Shown: positions 28,012 through 36,345 of the stretch, one piece after another | Layout: every line of letters starts with the position of its first letter | How positions within the stretch are numbered: the stretch's first letter is position 1 | Assembly (NCBI GenBank): GCA_003223645.1 | Contig: QHVT01000023.1 | Location: forward strand, 36,441-100,440 | Direction: 5' to 3' | Source of the DNA: Acidobacteriota bacterium | Lineage (GTDB): Bacteria > Acidobacteriota > Thermoanaerobaculia > Gp7-AA8 | Length of the DNA stretch: 64,000 nt | The notes under the pieces: generated by a model | Told to the model about the DNA's origin: nothing | The model's database searches: none | The model's input: the letters and a program-made list of their open reading frames with translations, nothing else | Translations under genes and position numbers: made by a program

Positions 28012-28752
28012 CTATTCATCGATGCCGAGGTATCCGAACAGCATGCGCGTCATCTCCTCTTCGAGATTGACGGGTGCGCGCAGGCCGGCGACTTGCGTCG
28101 AGTCGCCTTCGACGATCACGGCCTGGATCACCGACGCGACGGTCAGCAGCGCGAAGTGGATCGCGCCCTCGGGATTCGGATGCTCGATGCGGTCGCGGTG
28201 CTTCAGCATCAGCACTGTGATCGCGGCGACGTTCGCGTGATTCAGCTCGTACGCCGCGCGCTTGAACGCGGGATCGGGATGCGTGCGTGAGAAGTGCAGC
28301 AGCGCGCGGAGGAGGCTGCGCTTTTTCCGCTGTGCGTCGACCGTGCCGCGGATCATGCCGCGGATGAGATCGGACAGCGAGCAGTCGAGACTCGCGGTCG
28401 CGGAGATGATCGCCTGCGTCTGTTCGCGTTTGCGCGCGAGAAAGCGCTCCCACACCGCGCGCAGCAGCGTGTCCTTGTCTGGGAATCGGCGATAGACGAC
28501 GCCGACGGAGACTCTCGCGCGTTTGGCGATCGCCGGCACGGTCGCGGAGTCGAGTCCTTCTTCTTCGAGGAGTTGCTCGGCCGCGTCGAGCAGTCGATTC
28601 ACCGTCTCCAGGCTGCGCGCCTGTTTCGGCGGCGTGGCGTTGACGCGCTCGAAGACGGCGTCGACGTCGACGCTCTCCTGTTTCTTGAGCGCCTCGTGCG
28701 CGAACAATGCCTTCACGTCGCGATCGGTGATGACCACCACGCGCGGTTTCAT
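28012..28752 (-). CDS. TetR family transcriptional regulator
   Basis: Start at 28752 (MKPRVVVITDRDVKALF) or 28770 gives a protein of about 246 residues. It is longer than usual because about 60 residues precede the HTH. The helix-turn-helix is LDAAEQLLEEEGLDSATV then PAIAKRARVSVGVVYRRFPD, with a ligand-binding C-terminal half. The gene is divergent from an ABC exporter, and a perfect dyad lies in the shared control region, so autoregulation and repression of the exporter by this protein is the likely arrangement. Confidence 0.88.
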   Translation of the reverse strand: MKPRVVVITDRDVKALFAHEALKKQESVDVDAVFERVNATPPKQARSLETVNRLLDAAEQLLEEEGLDSATVPAIAKRARVSVGVVYRRFPDKDTLLRAVWERFLARKREQTQAIISATASLDCSLSDLIRGMIRGTVDAQRKKRSLLRALLHFSRTHPDPAFKRAAYELNHANVAAITVLMLKHRDRIEHPNPEGAIHFALLTVASVIQAVIVEGDSTQVAGLRAPVNLEEEMTRMLFGYLGIDE

Positions 28753-28778
28753 AGGCCGACAGGTTGACATACCGCGAA

Positions 28779-28796
28779 TGCGAATGTAAATTCGCA
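28779..28796. promoter_or_regulatory. Candidate TetR operator TGCGAAT-GTAA-ATTCGCA
   Basis: A perfect 7+7 bp inverted repeat with a 4-base centre lies 4 bases before the ABC ATPase start and 27-ish bases before the TetR start. Size, symmetry and position fit a TetR operator controlling both genes. It would block initiation of the exporter transcript directly. Confidence 0.7.
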
Positions 28797-28799
28797 ATT

Positions 28800-29726
28800 A
28801 TGCGAACAGAGATTCACATTTCTGCGCTACGCAAGCAGTATGGCGCCGTAACGGCACTCGACGGCCTCGATCTCGACGTCGGCGAAGGCGAGCTGTTCGG
28901 GCTCCTCGGGCCGAACGGCGCGGGGAAGACGACGACCGTCGGCATCCTCACGACGCGCGTTCGCGCGACGTCGGGCGAAGCGATCGTCGCGGGCAAGAAC
29001 GTGATCACGGAACCGGTCGCGGCGCGCGCGCAGATCGGCGTCGTCCCGCAGCAGCCGAATCCCGATCTGCAGCTCACCGTTCGCGAGAATCTCGTGTTTC
29101 ACGCGACGTATCACGGCATCCCGCGCGCGGAAGCCTCGCGCCGCGCCGACGCGCTCCTCGAGCGCCTCGGCATCGCCGACAAGGGCGGCGCGAAGGCGCA
29201 GACGCTCTCCGGCGGTCAGAAGCAGCGGATGATGATCGCGCGCGCGCTCACACACGAGCCGCGCGTGCTGTTTCTCGACGAGCCGACCGTCGGCCTCGAT
29301 CCGCAGGGACGCCACGGCGTGTGGGAGATCCTCAACGACCTGCGCAAGCAGGGACGCACGATCGTGATGACGACGCACTACATGGAAGAAGCGGATCAGC
29401 TCTGCGACCGCGTCGCGATCATGGACAAGGGAAAACTGCTCGCGCTCGACAGGCCGGCCGCGCTGCGCGCGCAGGCGCCGGGCGAGACGATCATCGACGT
29501 CACGCTCGACCGTCCGTTCGACGGCGAGCTGCCCGCGCTCAACGGAATCACGCGCGCCGAAGTGCGCGGCCCCGTGCTGCGCGCGTACGCGCCGAGTCCC
29601 GCCACCGGCATCCCCGCGATCCTCGGATTCGCGGAGTCGCGCGGCTACACCGTCCGCGACATCCACCTCTCGCGCCCCAGCCTCGAGACCCTCTTCATTT
29701 CGCTCACCGGGAGGAAGCTCGCATGA
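28800..29726 (+). CDS. ABC-2 type exporter, ATP-binding subunit
   Basis: A 308-residue ABC ATPase: Walker A GPNGAGKTTT (about 40), Q-loop region, signature LSGGQKQRM (about 136), Walker B VLFLDEPTVGLDP and the H-loop THYMEEAD. The C-terminal about 80 residues resemble the DrrA-type regulatory extension. ATG 28800 is preferred over the upstream in-frame ATG at 28764, which would run through the operator. Its stop overlaps the permease start (ATGA). It probably exports a hydrophobic compound or drug. Confidence 0.92.
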   Translation: MRTEIHISALRKQYGAVTALDGLDLDVGEGELFGLLGPNGAGKTTTVGILTTRVRATSGEAIVAGKNVITEPVAARAQIGVVPQQPNPDLQLTVRENLVFHATYHGIPRAEASRRADALLERLGIADKGGAKAQTLSGGQKQRMMIARALTHEPRVLFLDEPTVGLDPQGRHGVWEILNDLRKQGRTIVMTTHYMEEADQLCDRVAIMDKGKLLALDRPAALRAQAPGETIIDVTLDRPFDGELPALNGITRAEVRGPVLRAYAPSPATGIPAILGFAESRGYTVRDIHLSRPSLETLFISLTGRKLA

Positions 29727-30493
29727 CCGCGCGCATTTTGGGATCGCTCCTGCTCCGCGACGCCGTCGTCGCGCGGCGCGACATCGTCGGCATCATGATC
29801 CGCACGATGCTGCAGCCGCTCCTCTTCACGTTCGTGTTCGGCAAGCTGCTCATCTCGATGGGCATGTTCCCAAAGGCCTACGCGACGATGATCATCCCCG
29901 GCATCGCCGGTCTCTCGCTGACGACGTCCGCGATCTGGGCGGTCGCGATGCCGCTCATCGCCGACTTCGGATTCACGAAAGAAATCGAAGACCGTTTGCT
30001 CGCGCCGGTGCCGATCGAAGTGATCGCGATCGAGAAACTCTTCGCCGGAATCCTGCAGGGAGCGATGACGGCGATGGTCGTGCTTCCGCTCGCGCGATTG
30101 ATCATCGGACCGATTCCCGGCCTCACGCTGCAGAAGCTTCCGCTGCTCGTGCTGATGATCGTTCTCAGCGGCGGCGTCTTCTCCGCCCTCGGCCTCTTCC
30201 TCGGCACGGCGATGCAGCCGCAGCACATCTCGCTGATGATGCAGATCATCTTCGCGCCGATGATCATGTTCGGCTGCACGTACTACCCGTGGCGCGGACT
30301 CGATCACTTCCCGGTGCTGAAGTACCTCGTGCTCATCAATCCGCTCGTGTACGTGTCGGAAGGATTGCGCGCCGCGCTCACGCCGACCGTTCCGCACATG
30401 CCGATGCCCGTCATTTTCGCCGCGCTGATCGCGATCACGTCGCTGCTGCTGTGGCTCGGGATGCGCGGGTTCCGCAAGCGGTCGATCAGTTAG
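29723..30493 (+). CDS. ABC-2 type exporter, permease subunit
   Basis: A 256-residue integral membrane protein with six predictable segments (for example TMLQPLLFTFVFGKLLISM and PVIFAALIAITSLLLWLGM). It has the family's E/D-R-rich amphipathic region after TM2 (FTKEIEDRLLAPVPIEVIAI) and the C-terminal NPLVYVSEGLRAAL signature. It is translationally coupled to the ATPase by a 4-base overlap. The 3' end overlaps a small antisense membrane gene by 8 bases. Confidence 0.92.
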   Translation: MTARILGSLLLRDAVVARRDIVGIMIRTMLQPLLFTFVFGKLLISMGMFPKAYATMIIPGIAGLSLTTSAIWAVAMPLIADFGFTKEIEDRLLAPVPIEVIAIEKLFAGILQGAMTAMVVLPLARLIIGPIPGLTLQKLPLLVLMIVLSGGVFSALGLFLGTAMQPQHISLMMQIIFAPMIMFGCTYYPWRGLDHFPVLKYLVLINPLVYVSEGLRAALTPTVPHMPMPVIFAALIAITSLLLWLGMRGFRKRSIS

Positions 30494-30653
30494 CTTTCCG
30501 CGAGAGAATCCATCCGAGGAGAAAGAGAAATCCTCCGATGCCGAGGAGTTGCACCTCGACGCGGATGTTGTCGCGCAACAGACCGTACGACAGACCGATC
30601 GGCAGGACGATGAGACCGATCAACTGAAATAGACGTCCGAGGAGCGCGCTCAT
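30486..30653 (-). CDS. Small membrane protein of 55 residues
   Basis: Reading right to left from 30653 gives MSALLGRLFQLIGLIVLPIG, then LSYGLLRDNIRVEVQLLGIG and GFLFLLGWILSRKAN, with two hydrophobic helices around a short polar loop. A purine-rich GGGGGC lies just upstream of the start. It resembles small two-helix conserved hypotheticals. The stop overlaps the last codons of the convergent permease. I do not recognise a function. Confidence 0.6.
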   Translation of the reverse strand: MSALLGRLFQLIGLIVLPIGLSYGLLRDNIRVEVQLLGIGGFLFLLGWILSRKAN

Positions 30654-30661
30654 TCGCCCCC

Positions 30662-30808
30662 GCTCTTCCCGCGCCCGAGCCCGCGCCCGCTTCCGCGCCC
30701 GGGGTGGGTGGGCGCCCGTGCCGCTTCAGCGGCCTTGTGGAGCGGCGGCCGCTTCGGCCGCCGGCCTCTCGCGAGAAACCGGCGGCCGAGAGCGGCCGCC
30801 GCTCCACA
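30662..30808. repeat. GC-rich repeats: GCCCGAGCCCG block plus double hairpin, copy 4
   Basis: 30662-30710 repeats CGCCCGAGCCCG-type units as seen at 24156-24328. 30736-30808 is a full TGTGGAGCGGCGGCCG double hairpin with a TCTCGCGA centre. No gene is supported from 30654 to 30846. Confidence 0.82.
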
Positions 30809-30846
30809 GGTTCGCGGGCTCGGGAACATAGATGGGTATGTTGCCC

Positions 30847-33321
30847 TCATTGCTTTGCTGCGATCGCGAGCAGATCGTCTTCGAACAATCCCTGCGGCTT
30901 CTCGACGATGCGGCCGAGCTCGCGGTCGCCGCGATAGTAGATGAACGTCGCGACCTTCTCGACTTTCACCGGCTTCTGTTTCGCGCGATCGACGGCCACG
31001 AATGTCGCCGGCAGTGCGACGCCGAACTGCGACTTCAGATCGTCGACGATGCGCAGGAACTTCGGCACTTCGCGCAGACTGTCGGGGCACCACGTGCCCA
31101 TGATCACTTCGACGCGGTCCTGCGGCGTGACATACGTCTTCATCATCTCTTCGACCGACGCGTCCGGCTTGTAGTCGCTCTTGCGCTGCGCGTAGCCCGG
31201 CACGATCGCGAGCAGGCGCTCGGGTGTCGTCGGTCCGATCTCCAGCGGCAACGAGATGTTCGCGACTCCGTAGACCGTTTCCGTAGCCACGGGCGGATGT
31301 TCGTCGATCGCGATCGTCGTGACGCGGTCGCCGCGCTCGGTCTGATCGACGACGCCGCTCATGCCGTCGTACACGCGGCCGAAGATCGTGTAGCCGCCGT
31401 CGAGATGCGGCTGCGGCGAATGCGTGATGAAGAACTGCGAGCCGCCGGTGTCGGGACCGGACAGCGCCATGCCGACCGCGCCGCGCGTGTATTTCTGCAG
31501 ATTGATCTCGTCGCGGATCGCGTAGCCGGGGCCACCGTTCATGTCGTTGCGCGGATCGCCGCCCTGGATCACGAAGTTCGGCACGACGCGCATGAACGAC
31601 GAGTTGTCGAAGTACTTTCGCTTCGCCAGCTGCGCGAAGTTCCAGGTCGTCAGCGGCGCGTCCTGCGTCAGCAGCGCGAGCTCGATGATGCCGCGCGTCA
31701 TGTGAATCGTCGCCGTGTGCGACGCGTGCGACCACTGCACGATCTCCTCGTACTCGGCCTGCGTCCGCTTCGACGGGAACGGCGTGTATTGCGGCAATTC
31801 TTTTTTCAACTGCTCCGCGATCTGTTCCGCTGCGACGCGGCGGACGACCGGATCGTCATCCTTCAACAGCGATCGCAGAAAGGTCTCGCGCTCGGGATGA
31901 TCGATTTTCGCGAGCGACGTGATCGCGCTGAGCCGCGCGTCGTTCATCTCCGCTTTCCGTTCGCGCTGTTCGAGCTGATGCAGCGTCGCGGCGCGCGTCT
32001 CGACGGGATCGACTTTCGTCGCGGCGTAGCGGTCGATCGCGTTCGCGCGGACGATCACGTCCGCATCGCCGAGCGCGGCGCGGATCACGTCGATCTCCGC
32101 GTCGGCGCGATCGTCCGGAATCGCGCCGATCGCGTTCCCGCGCACCAGCGGCTCCGCTGCTTTGTAGTACTTCGTCCGTGTGTCCGGCTTCGCCTCGATC
32201 ACGCGCAGCCGCTGCCACGGCGACGCGTTGTCGCCGATCGCGGCGAGATCGTTCGGCAAATGCTTGGCGATCGCGCCGGCCGCGAGCTCGCGCTCCCACT
32301 GCGATCCGTTCGTGAGCGTGTCCAGCAATCGTTTGCGCGCGGTGTCGTTCGTTTCCGCGTAGTAGCCGAGCGTGTCGGCCATCGCCGAGCGCACCCCCCC
32401 GTCGGGATCGTCGAGCGCCGCGAAGATGCGCGGCAGATCTTCCGGATGCAGCACGCTGCGATTTTTTTCGGCGATGCGTCCGAGGGCGATCGCCGCGTTC
32501 GTGCGAACCCACGGATGCGAGTCGCCGAGCATGGCGATGATTTTCGGCGCGGACGCGGCCGAGCCGATCCGCCCGAGTGCGGTCGTCGCGTAGGCGCGAG
32601 TCAGCGTGTTCGGATCGGTGAGCAGCAACTCGAGTTGCGGCTGTGCGGCGGCGAGTACACGTCGCGCGAGCGCGTACGCGCCTTCCTGCCGGATCGCGGC
32701 CGACGCGGAGCTGAGCGCGCGTGTCGCGGCGGCGCCGGCGTCGTCGTTGGCAAGGCGGAACAGAAAACGGACGGCGCGAGCGCGCACGCCTTCCGGCGCG
32801 GAGCCGTCCGCGATCGCGACGTAGCGCTGCAGATTCGGTTTGAGCTTCGACAGCGCCTCGACTGCTTCCGCGGCAACACCCGCATCCTGATCGTTCGCCA
32901 GTGTGAACAGCGTCTCCTCGGCGGAGTTGTCGCCGATCTCGCCGAGGGCGAATGCGGCCATCTCGCGCACGCGGCGATCGGAGTCGGTCGCGAGCGTCGT
33001 CAGCTCCGCGACGCCTGCCCGTTTTTCGGCGGGCGGATCGAAGTCGCCGTCGTTGTTGGCGTCGACGAATGCATGCGGTCCGATGCGGCCGAGGGCGAGC
33101 GCGATGCGGATGCGATGCAGCGGATCGGGATTCTGCAGCCACGACGCGGCGAACGCCGGGTCGTACTCGCGACGATCCTCGAGTGCGAGCAAGCGCGCCT
33201 CTTCCTCGATCGTCATCCCCTGCGGTGCAGCGGGGGCGAGGGGTGCGGGGTTGGAAGTGAGGGGAGGAGCGGTGCGGCAGGCGAGAGTCAAGAGCAACGC
33301 GAGAACGGCGAGCGGACGCAT
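30847..33321 (-). CDS. HEAT-repeat, cyclophilin-type PPIase and thioredoxin-like fusion lipoprotein
   Basis: An 824-residue protein with a lipoprotein signal (VLALLLTLAC). Residues of about 70-480 are HEAT/PBS-lyase-like repeats (RRVREMAAFALGEIGD, PWVRTNAAIALGRIAE). Next comes a cyclophilin domain (about 530-690) with FMRVVPNFVIQGGDPRND, GAVGMALSGPDTGGSQFFIT and HLDGGYTIFGRV. The last 90 residues or so contain a thioredoxin-like segment (VIMGTWCPDSLREVPKF) with one Cys only. Peptidyl-prolyl isomerisation in the periplasm or at the outer membrane is likely. The combination of three folding- or scaffold-related modules is uncommon. It is flanked by inverted repeats on both sides. Confidence 0.85.
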   Translation of the reverse strand: MRPLAVLALLLTLACRTAPPLTSNPAPLAPAAPQGMTIEEEARLLALEDRREYDPAFAASWLQNPDPLHRIRIALALGRIGPHAFVDANNDGDFDPPAEKRAGVAELTTLATDSDRRVREMAAFALGEIGDNSAEETLFTLANDQDAGVAAEAVEALSKLKPNLQRYVAIADGSAPEGVRARAVRFLFRLANDDAGAAATRALSSASAAIRQEGAYALARRVLAAAQPQLELLLTDPNTLTRAYATTALGRIGSAASAPKIIAMLGDSHPWVRTNAAIALGRIAEKNRSVLHPEDLPRIFAALDDPDGGVRSAMADTLGYYAETNDTARKRLLDTLTNGSQWERELAAGAIAKHLPNDLAAIGDNASPWQRLRVIEAKPDTRTKYYKAAEPLVRGNAIGAIPDDRADAEIDVIRAALGDADVIVRANAIDRYAATKVDPVETRAATLHQLEQRERKAEMNDARLSAITSLAKIDHPERETFLRSLLKDDDPVVRRVAAEQIAEQLKKELPQYTPFPSKRTQAEYEEIVQWSHASHTATIHMTRGIIELALLTQDAPLTTWNFAQLAKRKYFDNSSFMRVVPNFVIQGGDPRNDMNGGPGYAIRDEINLQKYTRGAVGMALSGPDTGGSQFFITHSPQPHLDGGYTIFGRVYDGMSGVVDQTERGDRVTTIAIDEHPPVATETVYGVANISLPLEIGPTTPERLLAIVPGYAQRKSDYKPDASVEEMMKTYVTPQDRVEVIMGTWCPDSLREVPKFLRIVDDLKSQFGVALPATFVAVDRAKQKPVKVEKVATFIYYRGDRELGRIVEKPQGLFEDDLLAIAAKQ

Positions 33322-33329
33322 GGTGTCTG

Positions 33330-33436
33330 TCAGTTTATCCCGCGCGTAGACGCGGGATCTCCGGTGACACCGGCAGACAGCCGCCTCGCGGTATAACCAG
33401 AGATCCCGCGTCTGCGCGCGGGATAAACTGCAAACC
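33330..33436. repeat. Long inverted repeat ending AGTTTATCCCGCGCG
   Basis: Arms beginning CAGTTTATCCCGCGCGTAGA and ending GCGCGGGATAAACTG are near-perfect complements about 30 bp long, with a short GC-rich centre. The same outer arms occur at 24156-24328. It occupies the whole divergent gap between the HEAT-cyclophilin gene and ccmA, ending 1 base before the ccmA start. Confidence 0.88.
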
Positions 33437-33437
33437 C

Positions 33438-34070
33438 ATGGCCGCCATCGACGTGCAACGCCTCGCTCGCCGCTACGGCCGGCGCTGGGCGCTCGCCGGC
33501 GTTTCGTTTCAGGTTCCTGAAGCGAGCGTGATGATGGTGAACGGACACAACGGCGCGGGGAAGTCGACGCTGCTGCGCATCCTCGGTACGGCGATCCTTC
33601 CCGACGGCGGAAGCGCGAGCGTCGCCGGGTTCGACGTCGTGAAGCAGCGGCAGGATGTCAGAAAATTGACAGCCATCCTCAGCCATCAAAACTATCTCTA
33701 CGAGTCGCTGACCGCGCGCGAGAACCTCCAGGTCGTCGCCGATCACCTCGGCAAATCGCGCGGCGGCATCGACGCACTCCTCGCGCAAGTCGCGCTCGAT
33801 GCGCGCGCGAACGACCTCGTGTCGACCTTCTCCGCCGGCATGCGCAAACGCCTCTCGTTCGCACGCGTCCTGTTGCAGGAGCCGCGCGTCGTGTTGCTCG
33901 ACGAGCCGTACGGCGCCCTCGATCCGCCGGGATTCGATCTCATCGACGCCGTCATTCGCGATCTCAAAAGCAGGGGAACGACGATTCTGATGGCGACGCA
34001 TCAGGTCGAGCGGGCGGCGCGATTGTGTGACGCGGTGATCACATTGGAAGGCGGACGGATCGCGGCATGA
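33438..34070 (+). CDS. ccmA: Heme exporter ATP-binding protein CcmA
   Basis: CcmA powers the CcmABCD complex that loads heme onto CcmE. The 210-residue ABC ATPase has the Ccm-type Walker A GHNGAGKSTLL, signature FSAGMRKRLSFAR and Walker B VVLLDEPYGALDP. It is the first gene of a complete System I cytochrome c maturation operon. A heptamer hairpin separates it from ccmB. Confidence 0.92.
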   Translation: MAAIDVQRLARRYGRRWALAGVSFQVPEASVMMVNGHNGAGKSTLLRILGTAILPDGGSASVAGFDVVKQRQDVRKLTAILSHQNYLYESLTARENLQVVADHLGKSRGGIDALLAQVALDARANDLVSTFSAGMRKRLSFARVLLQEPRVVLLDEPYGALDPPGFDLIDAVIRDLKSRGTTILMATHQVERAARLCDAVITLEGGRIAA

Positions 34071-34075
34071 TTGAG

Positions 34076-34163
34076 ATGAAGGCAGAAGGCAGAAGGCAGA
34101 AGGCAGAACGGAGAAGTTCGCCTTCTCACCTCTGCCTTCTGCCTTCTGCCTTCTGCCTTCATT
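34076..34163. repeat. Short-word hairpin, 7-base word AAGGCAG, in ccmA-ccmB gap
   Basis: The left arm starts ATGAAGGCAGAAGG and repeats GGCAGAA four times; the right arm is the complement, ending CTGCCTTCAT. The centre (GAGAAG, TTCGC, CTTCTC) is its own small hairpin. The boundaries ATGAAGGCAG and CTGCCTTCAT are shared with the elements at 49861, 50059 and 52178. Confidence 0.88.
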
Positions 34164-34176
34164 CGGACGGCTGCGA

Positions 34177-34836
34177 ATGCTGATCGCTTCCCTCCGCAAG
34201 GAGCTCCTGCTCCAGTGGCGCACGCGCAGCCAGTTCATGGCTGTGTTCGTCTTCGGTGCGGCGACGCTGCTCCTCTTCAGCTTCGGCGTCGGACCGAATG
34301 CCGAAATGCTGCGCACGTTCTCGTCCGGATTCCTCTGGCTCGGACTCCTGATGTCTTCGACGCTCACACTCTCCGAGAGCTTTCACGGAGAGATGGAGAA
34401 CCGCGCGCTCGAAGGATTGCTGCTGCTGCCCTCCGATCCGCGTGCGCTGTACTACGGAAAAGCGATCGCGAATTGGCTGCAGCTGACGCTCCTCGGCTGC
34501 GCGCTCGTGCCCGTCATGGTCGTCCTGTACGATGCCGGAACGACGCAACTGCTGAAGCTGCTGCTCATCATCGCCCTCGGCGCGGCCGGCCTTTCCGCCC
34601 CCGGAACGCTCTACGCCGCCATGACGGCGCAGGTGAGGGCGAAACAGACTCTCCTCCCTTTGCTGTTGTTCCCGCTGATCGTCCCGGCGCTCCTCGCGTC
34701 CGTCAAGGCGACATCACTAGTGATACTCGGAGATCCGATGCAGCAATCGCGGTCATGGATCGCGCTTCTCGGCGCGTTCGACTTGATTTACTGGTCGCTC
34801 TGCGGCCTGCTGTACGGCAGGGTGGTGGAAGAATGA
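34177..34836 (+). CDS. ccmB: Heme exporter protein CcmB
   Basis: CcmB is the membrane partner of CcmA. The 219-residue product has six hydrophobic segments and the family opening (ASLRKELLLQWRTRSQ) with FHGEMENRALEGLLLLPSDP, a conserved cytoplasmic loop. Its stop overlaps the ccmC start by 4 bases. The ATG at 34177 lies 13 bases beyond the hairpin. Confidence 0.92.
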   Translation: MLIASLRKELLLQWRTRSQFMAVFVFGAATLLLFSFGVGPNAEMLRTFSSGFLWLGLLMSSTLTLSESFHGEMENRALEGLLLLPSDPRALYYGKAIANWLQLTLLGCALVPVMVVLYDAGTTQLLKLLLIIALGAAGLSAPGTLYAAMTAQVRAKQTLLPLLLFPLIVPALLASVKATSLVILGDPMQQSRSWIALLGAFDLIYWSLCGLLYGRVVEE

Positions 34837-35513
34837 AGACAGCGTGGATCTTCGTCGTGCTCGGCGTCGCGTTTCTCGTCGCCGGCTCGTACCTCGGCCT
34901 CTTCGTCGCGCCGGCCGAGGAGTACATGGGGAACGTGCAGCGGATCATGTACGTGCACGTGCCGACCGCGTGGAACTGGATGCTCGCGGTGCTCTATGCG
35001 TTCGGCGCGGCGATCGCGTTTCTCTTCACCGCGAATGCGAAGTGGGACGCGCGTCTCGAAGCAGGCCTTGAAGTCTCGACGCTCCTCGCCTTCCTGTTGT
35101 GCTGCCAGGGATCGATCTGGGCGAAGCCGACGTGGGGCGTGTGGTGGGACTGGGACCCGCGGCTGACGTCCGTCGCCGTGCTGCTCTTCGCGTCCATCGG
35201 CATCATTGCCTTGCGCGGATTCGTCGACGATCCGCATCGCCGTGCGGTGTGGTCCGCGGTCGCGACGATCATCGCGTCCGTCGATTTGCCGATCGTCTAC
35301 TACTCAGTCAAGTGGTGGAACTCGCTGCATCAGCAGCAGTCGTCGCCGCAGACCGTTTCGTCGCAATTCCATCTGCCGCTGCGCCTCAACGCATTCGGCG
35401 TGCTGTTCCTCATGATCGGCTTCATCATGCTGCGCACGCGCGTCGCGAACATGAACCGCGCGCGAGAAACCGCGCTGCCGCCGATGACAGAACACGCAGG
35501 AGAGATCGCATGA
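34833..35513 (+). CDS. ccmC: Cytochrome c biogenesis protein CcmC
   Basis: CcmC presents heme to CcmE through its WWD domain. The 226-residue product starts at ATG 34833, overlapping ccmB. It has six membrane segments with the tryptophan-rich motif WGVWWDWDPRLTS between two conserved His-bearing helices (YMYVHVPTAW-like VHVPTAWNW and HLPLRLNAFG). It is followed by ccmD with a 4-base overlap. Confidence 0.93.
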   Translation: MKTAWIFVVLGVAFLVAGSYLGLFVAPAEEYMGNVQRIMYVHVPTAWNWMLAVLYAFGAAIAFLFTANAKWDARLEAGLEVSTLLAFLLCCQGSIWAKPTWGVWWDWDPRLTSVAVLLFASIGIIALRGFVDDPHRRAVWSAVATIIASVDLPIVYYSVKWWNSLHQQQSSPQTVSSQFHLPLRLNAFGVLFLMIGFIMLRTRVANMNRARETALPPMTEHAGEIA

Positions 35514-35626
35514 GCGGAGTCATCACCGGAGGGTGGAGTTTCGTCATCGCCGCGTACTCGCTGACCGGCGCGGGGTTTCTGATTTACGCGATTTCGCTGA
35601 TCATGCGACTACGGGAGACGAAATGA
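35510..35626 (+). CDS. ccmD: CcmD-like small membrane protein
   Basis: A 38-residue protein (SGVITGGWSFVIAAYSLTGA, then GFLIYAISLIMRLRETK) with one membrane helix and a basic end. Its placement between ccmC and ccmE, with 4-base overlaps on both sides, identifies it as CcmD, which releases holo-CcmE from CcmABC. Confidence 0.85.
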   Translation: MSGVITGGWSFVIAAYSLTGAGFLIYAISLIMRLRETK

Positions 35627-36099
35627 ACGAGTCCGAAAAAACGCGCAGGAAAACGCGCTGGTTCATGCTCGGCGCGTTCGTCGTCGCCGGCGCCGCGTTC
35701 GCGCTGATCGCCGCAACGAGCATGAGCAAGAACCTCGTCTACTACTGGACGCCCGTCGACCTCTATCGCGCCGGCAACAAAGCGTACGGCGCGACGATCC
35801 GCCTAGGCGGCATGGTCACTCCCGGCTCGATCAAGAAACTCGGCGGCACCGCCGTCGAGTTCGACGTCCACGACGCGACGCAACACGTCCACGTGAAAAC
35901 GAGCAGCGTGCCGCCGCAGATGTTCCGCGCGAACATCGGCGTCGTCGTCGAAGGGACGATGCTGCGCGACGGATATTTCCAGAGCAGCCGCCTCATGGTC
36001 TCGCACAACAACGAGTACAAGGCTCCCGCGAAGGGACATCCAGTCGATCAGAAAACGCTGCGGAAGATGATGGAAAGCACCGAAGGGATCAAGGACTGA
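35623..36099 (+). CDS. ccmE: Heme chaperone CcmE
   Basis: CcmE carries heme covalently from CcmC to the CcmFH lyase in the periplasm. The 158-residue product has an N-terminal membrane anchor and an OB fold. The heme-binding histidine is in LMVSHNNEY, matching the HxxxY motif rather than the variant CxxxY. It starts at 35623, overlapping ccmD. A composite repeat follows before ccmF. Confidence 0.92.
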   Translation: MNESEKTRRKTRWFMLGAFVVAGAAFALIAATSMSKNLVYYWTPVDLYRAGNKAYGATIRLGGMVTPGSIKKLGGTAVEFDVHDATQHVHVKTSSVPPQMFRANIGVVVEGTMLRDGYFQSSRLMVSHNNEYKAPAKGHPVDQKTLRKMMESTEGIKD

Positions 36100-36102
36100 T
36101 GA

Positions 36103-36332
36103 TGCGGTTGCGCGGTACCTGGTTGCTCGGTTACGCGGTTGCTCGGTGGCCCGGGGCCGGTGTAGGGCAGGTTTTCCAACCTGCCCCCGGTGTAGGGCAG
36201 GTTTTCCAACCTGCACCCCGGGCGGCGGGCCGTGTAGGGCAGGTTTTCCAACCTGCCCCCCCGGGGGCGGGCTGGAAAGCCCGCACCACACCGAAGCGCC
36301 CCTCAACCGCGCGACCGCGAAACCGCGCAACC
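36103..36332. repeat. Composite repeat: octamer hairpin with three TGTAGGGCAGG units in its loop
   Basis: Outer arms of CGGTTGCG words (36103-36150) and complements (36303-36332) enclose three direct copies of a 27-29 base inverted unit (TGTAGGGCAGGTTTTCC and AACCTGCCC; starts near 36161, 36191 and 36233) plus a GGCTGGAAAGCCC palindrome. The loop of one repeat family appears to have received another. The gap holds no gene. Confidence 0.85.
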
Positions 36333-36345
36333 AACTAAGGAAAAC

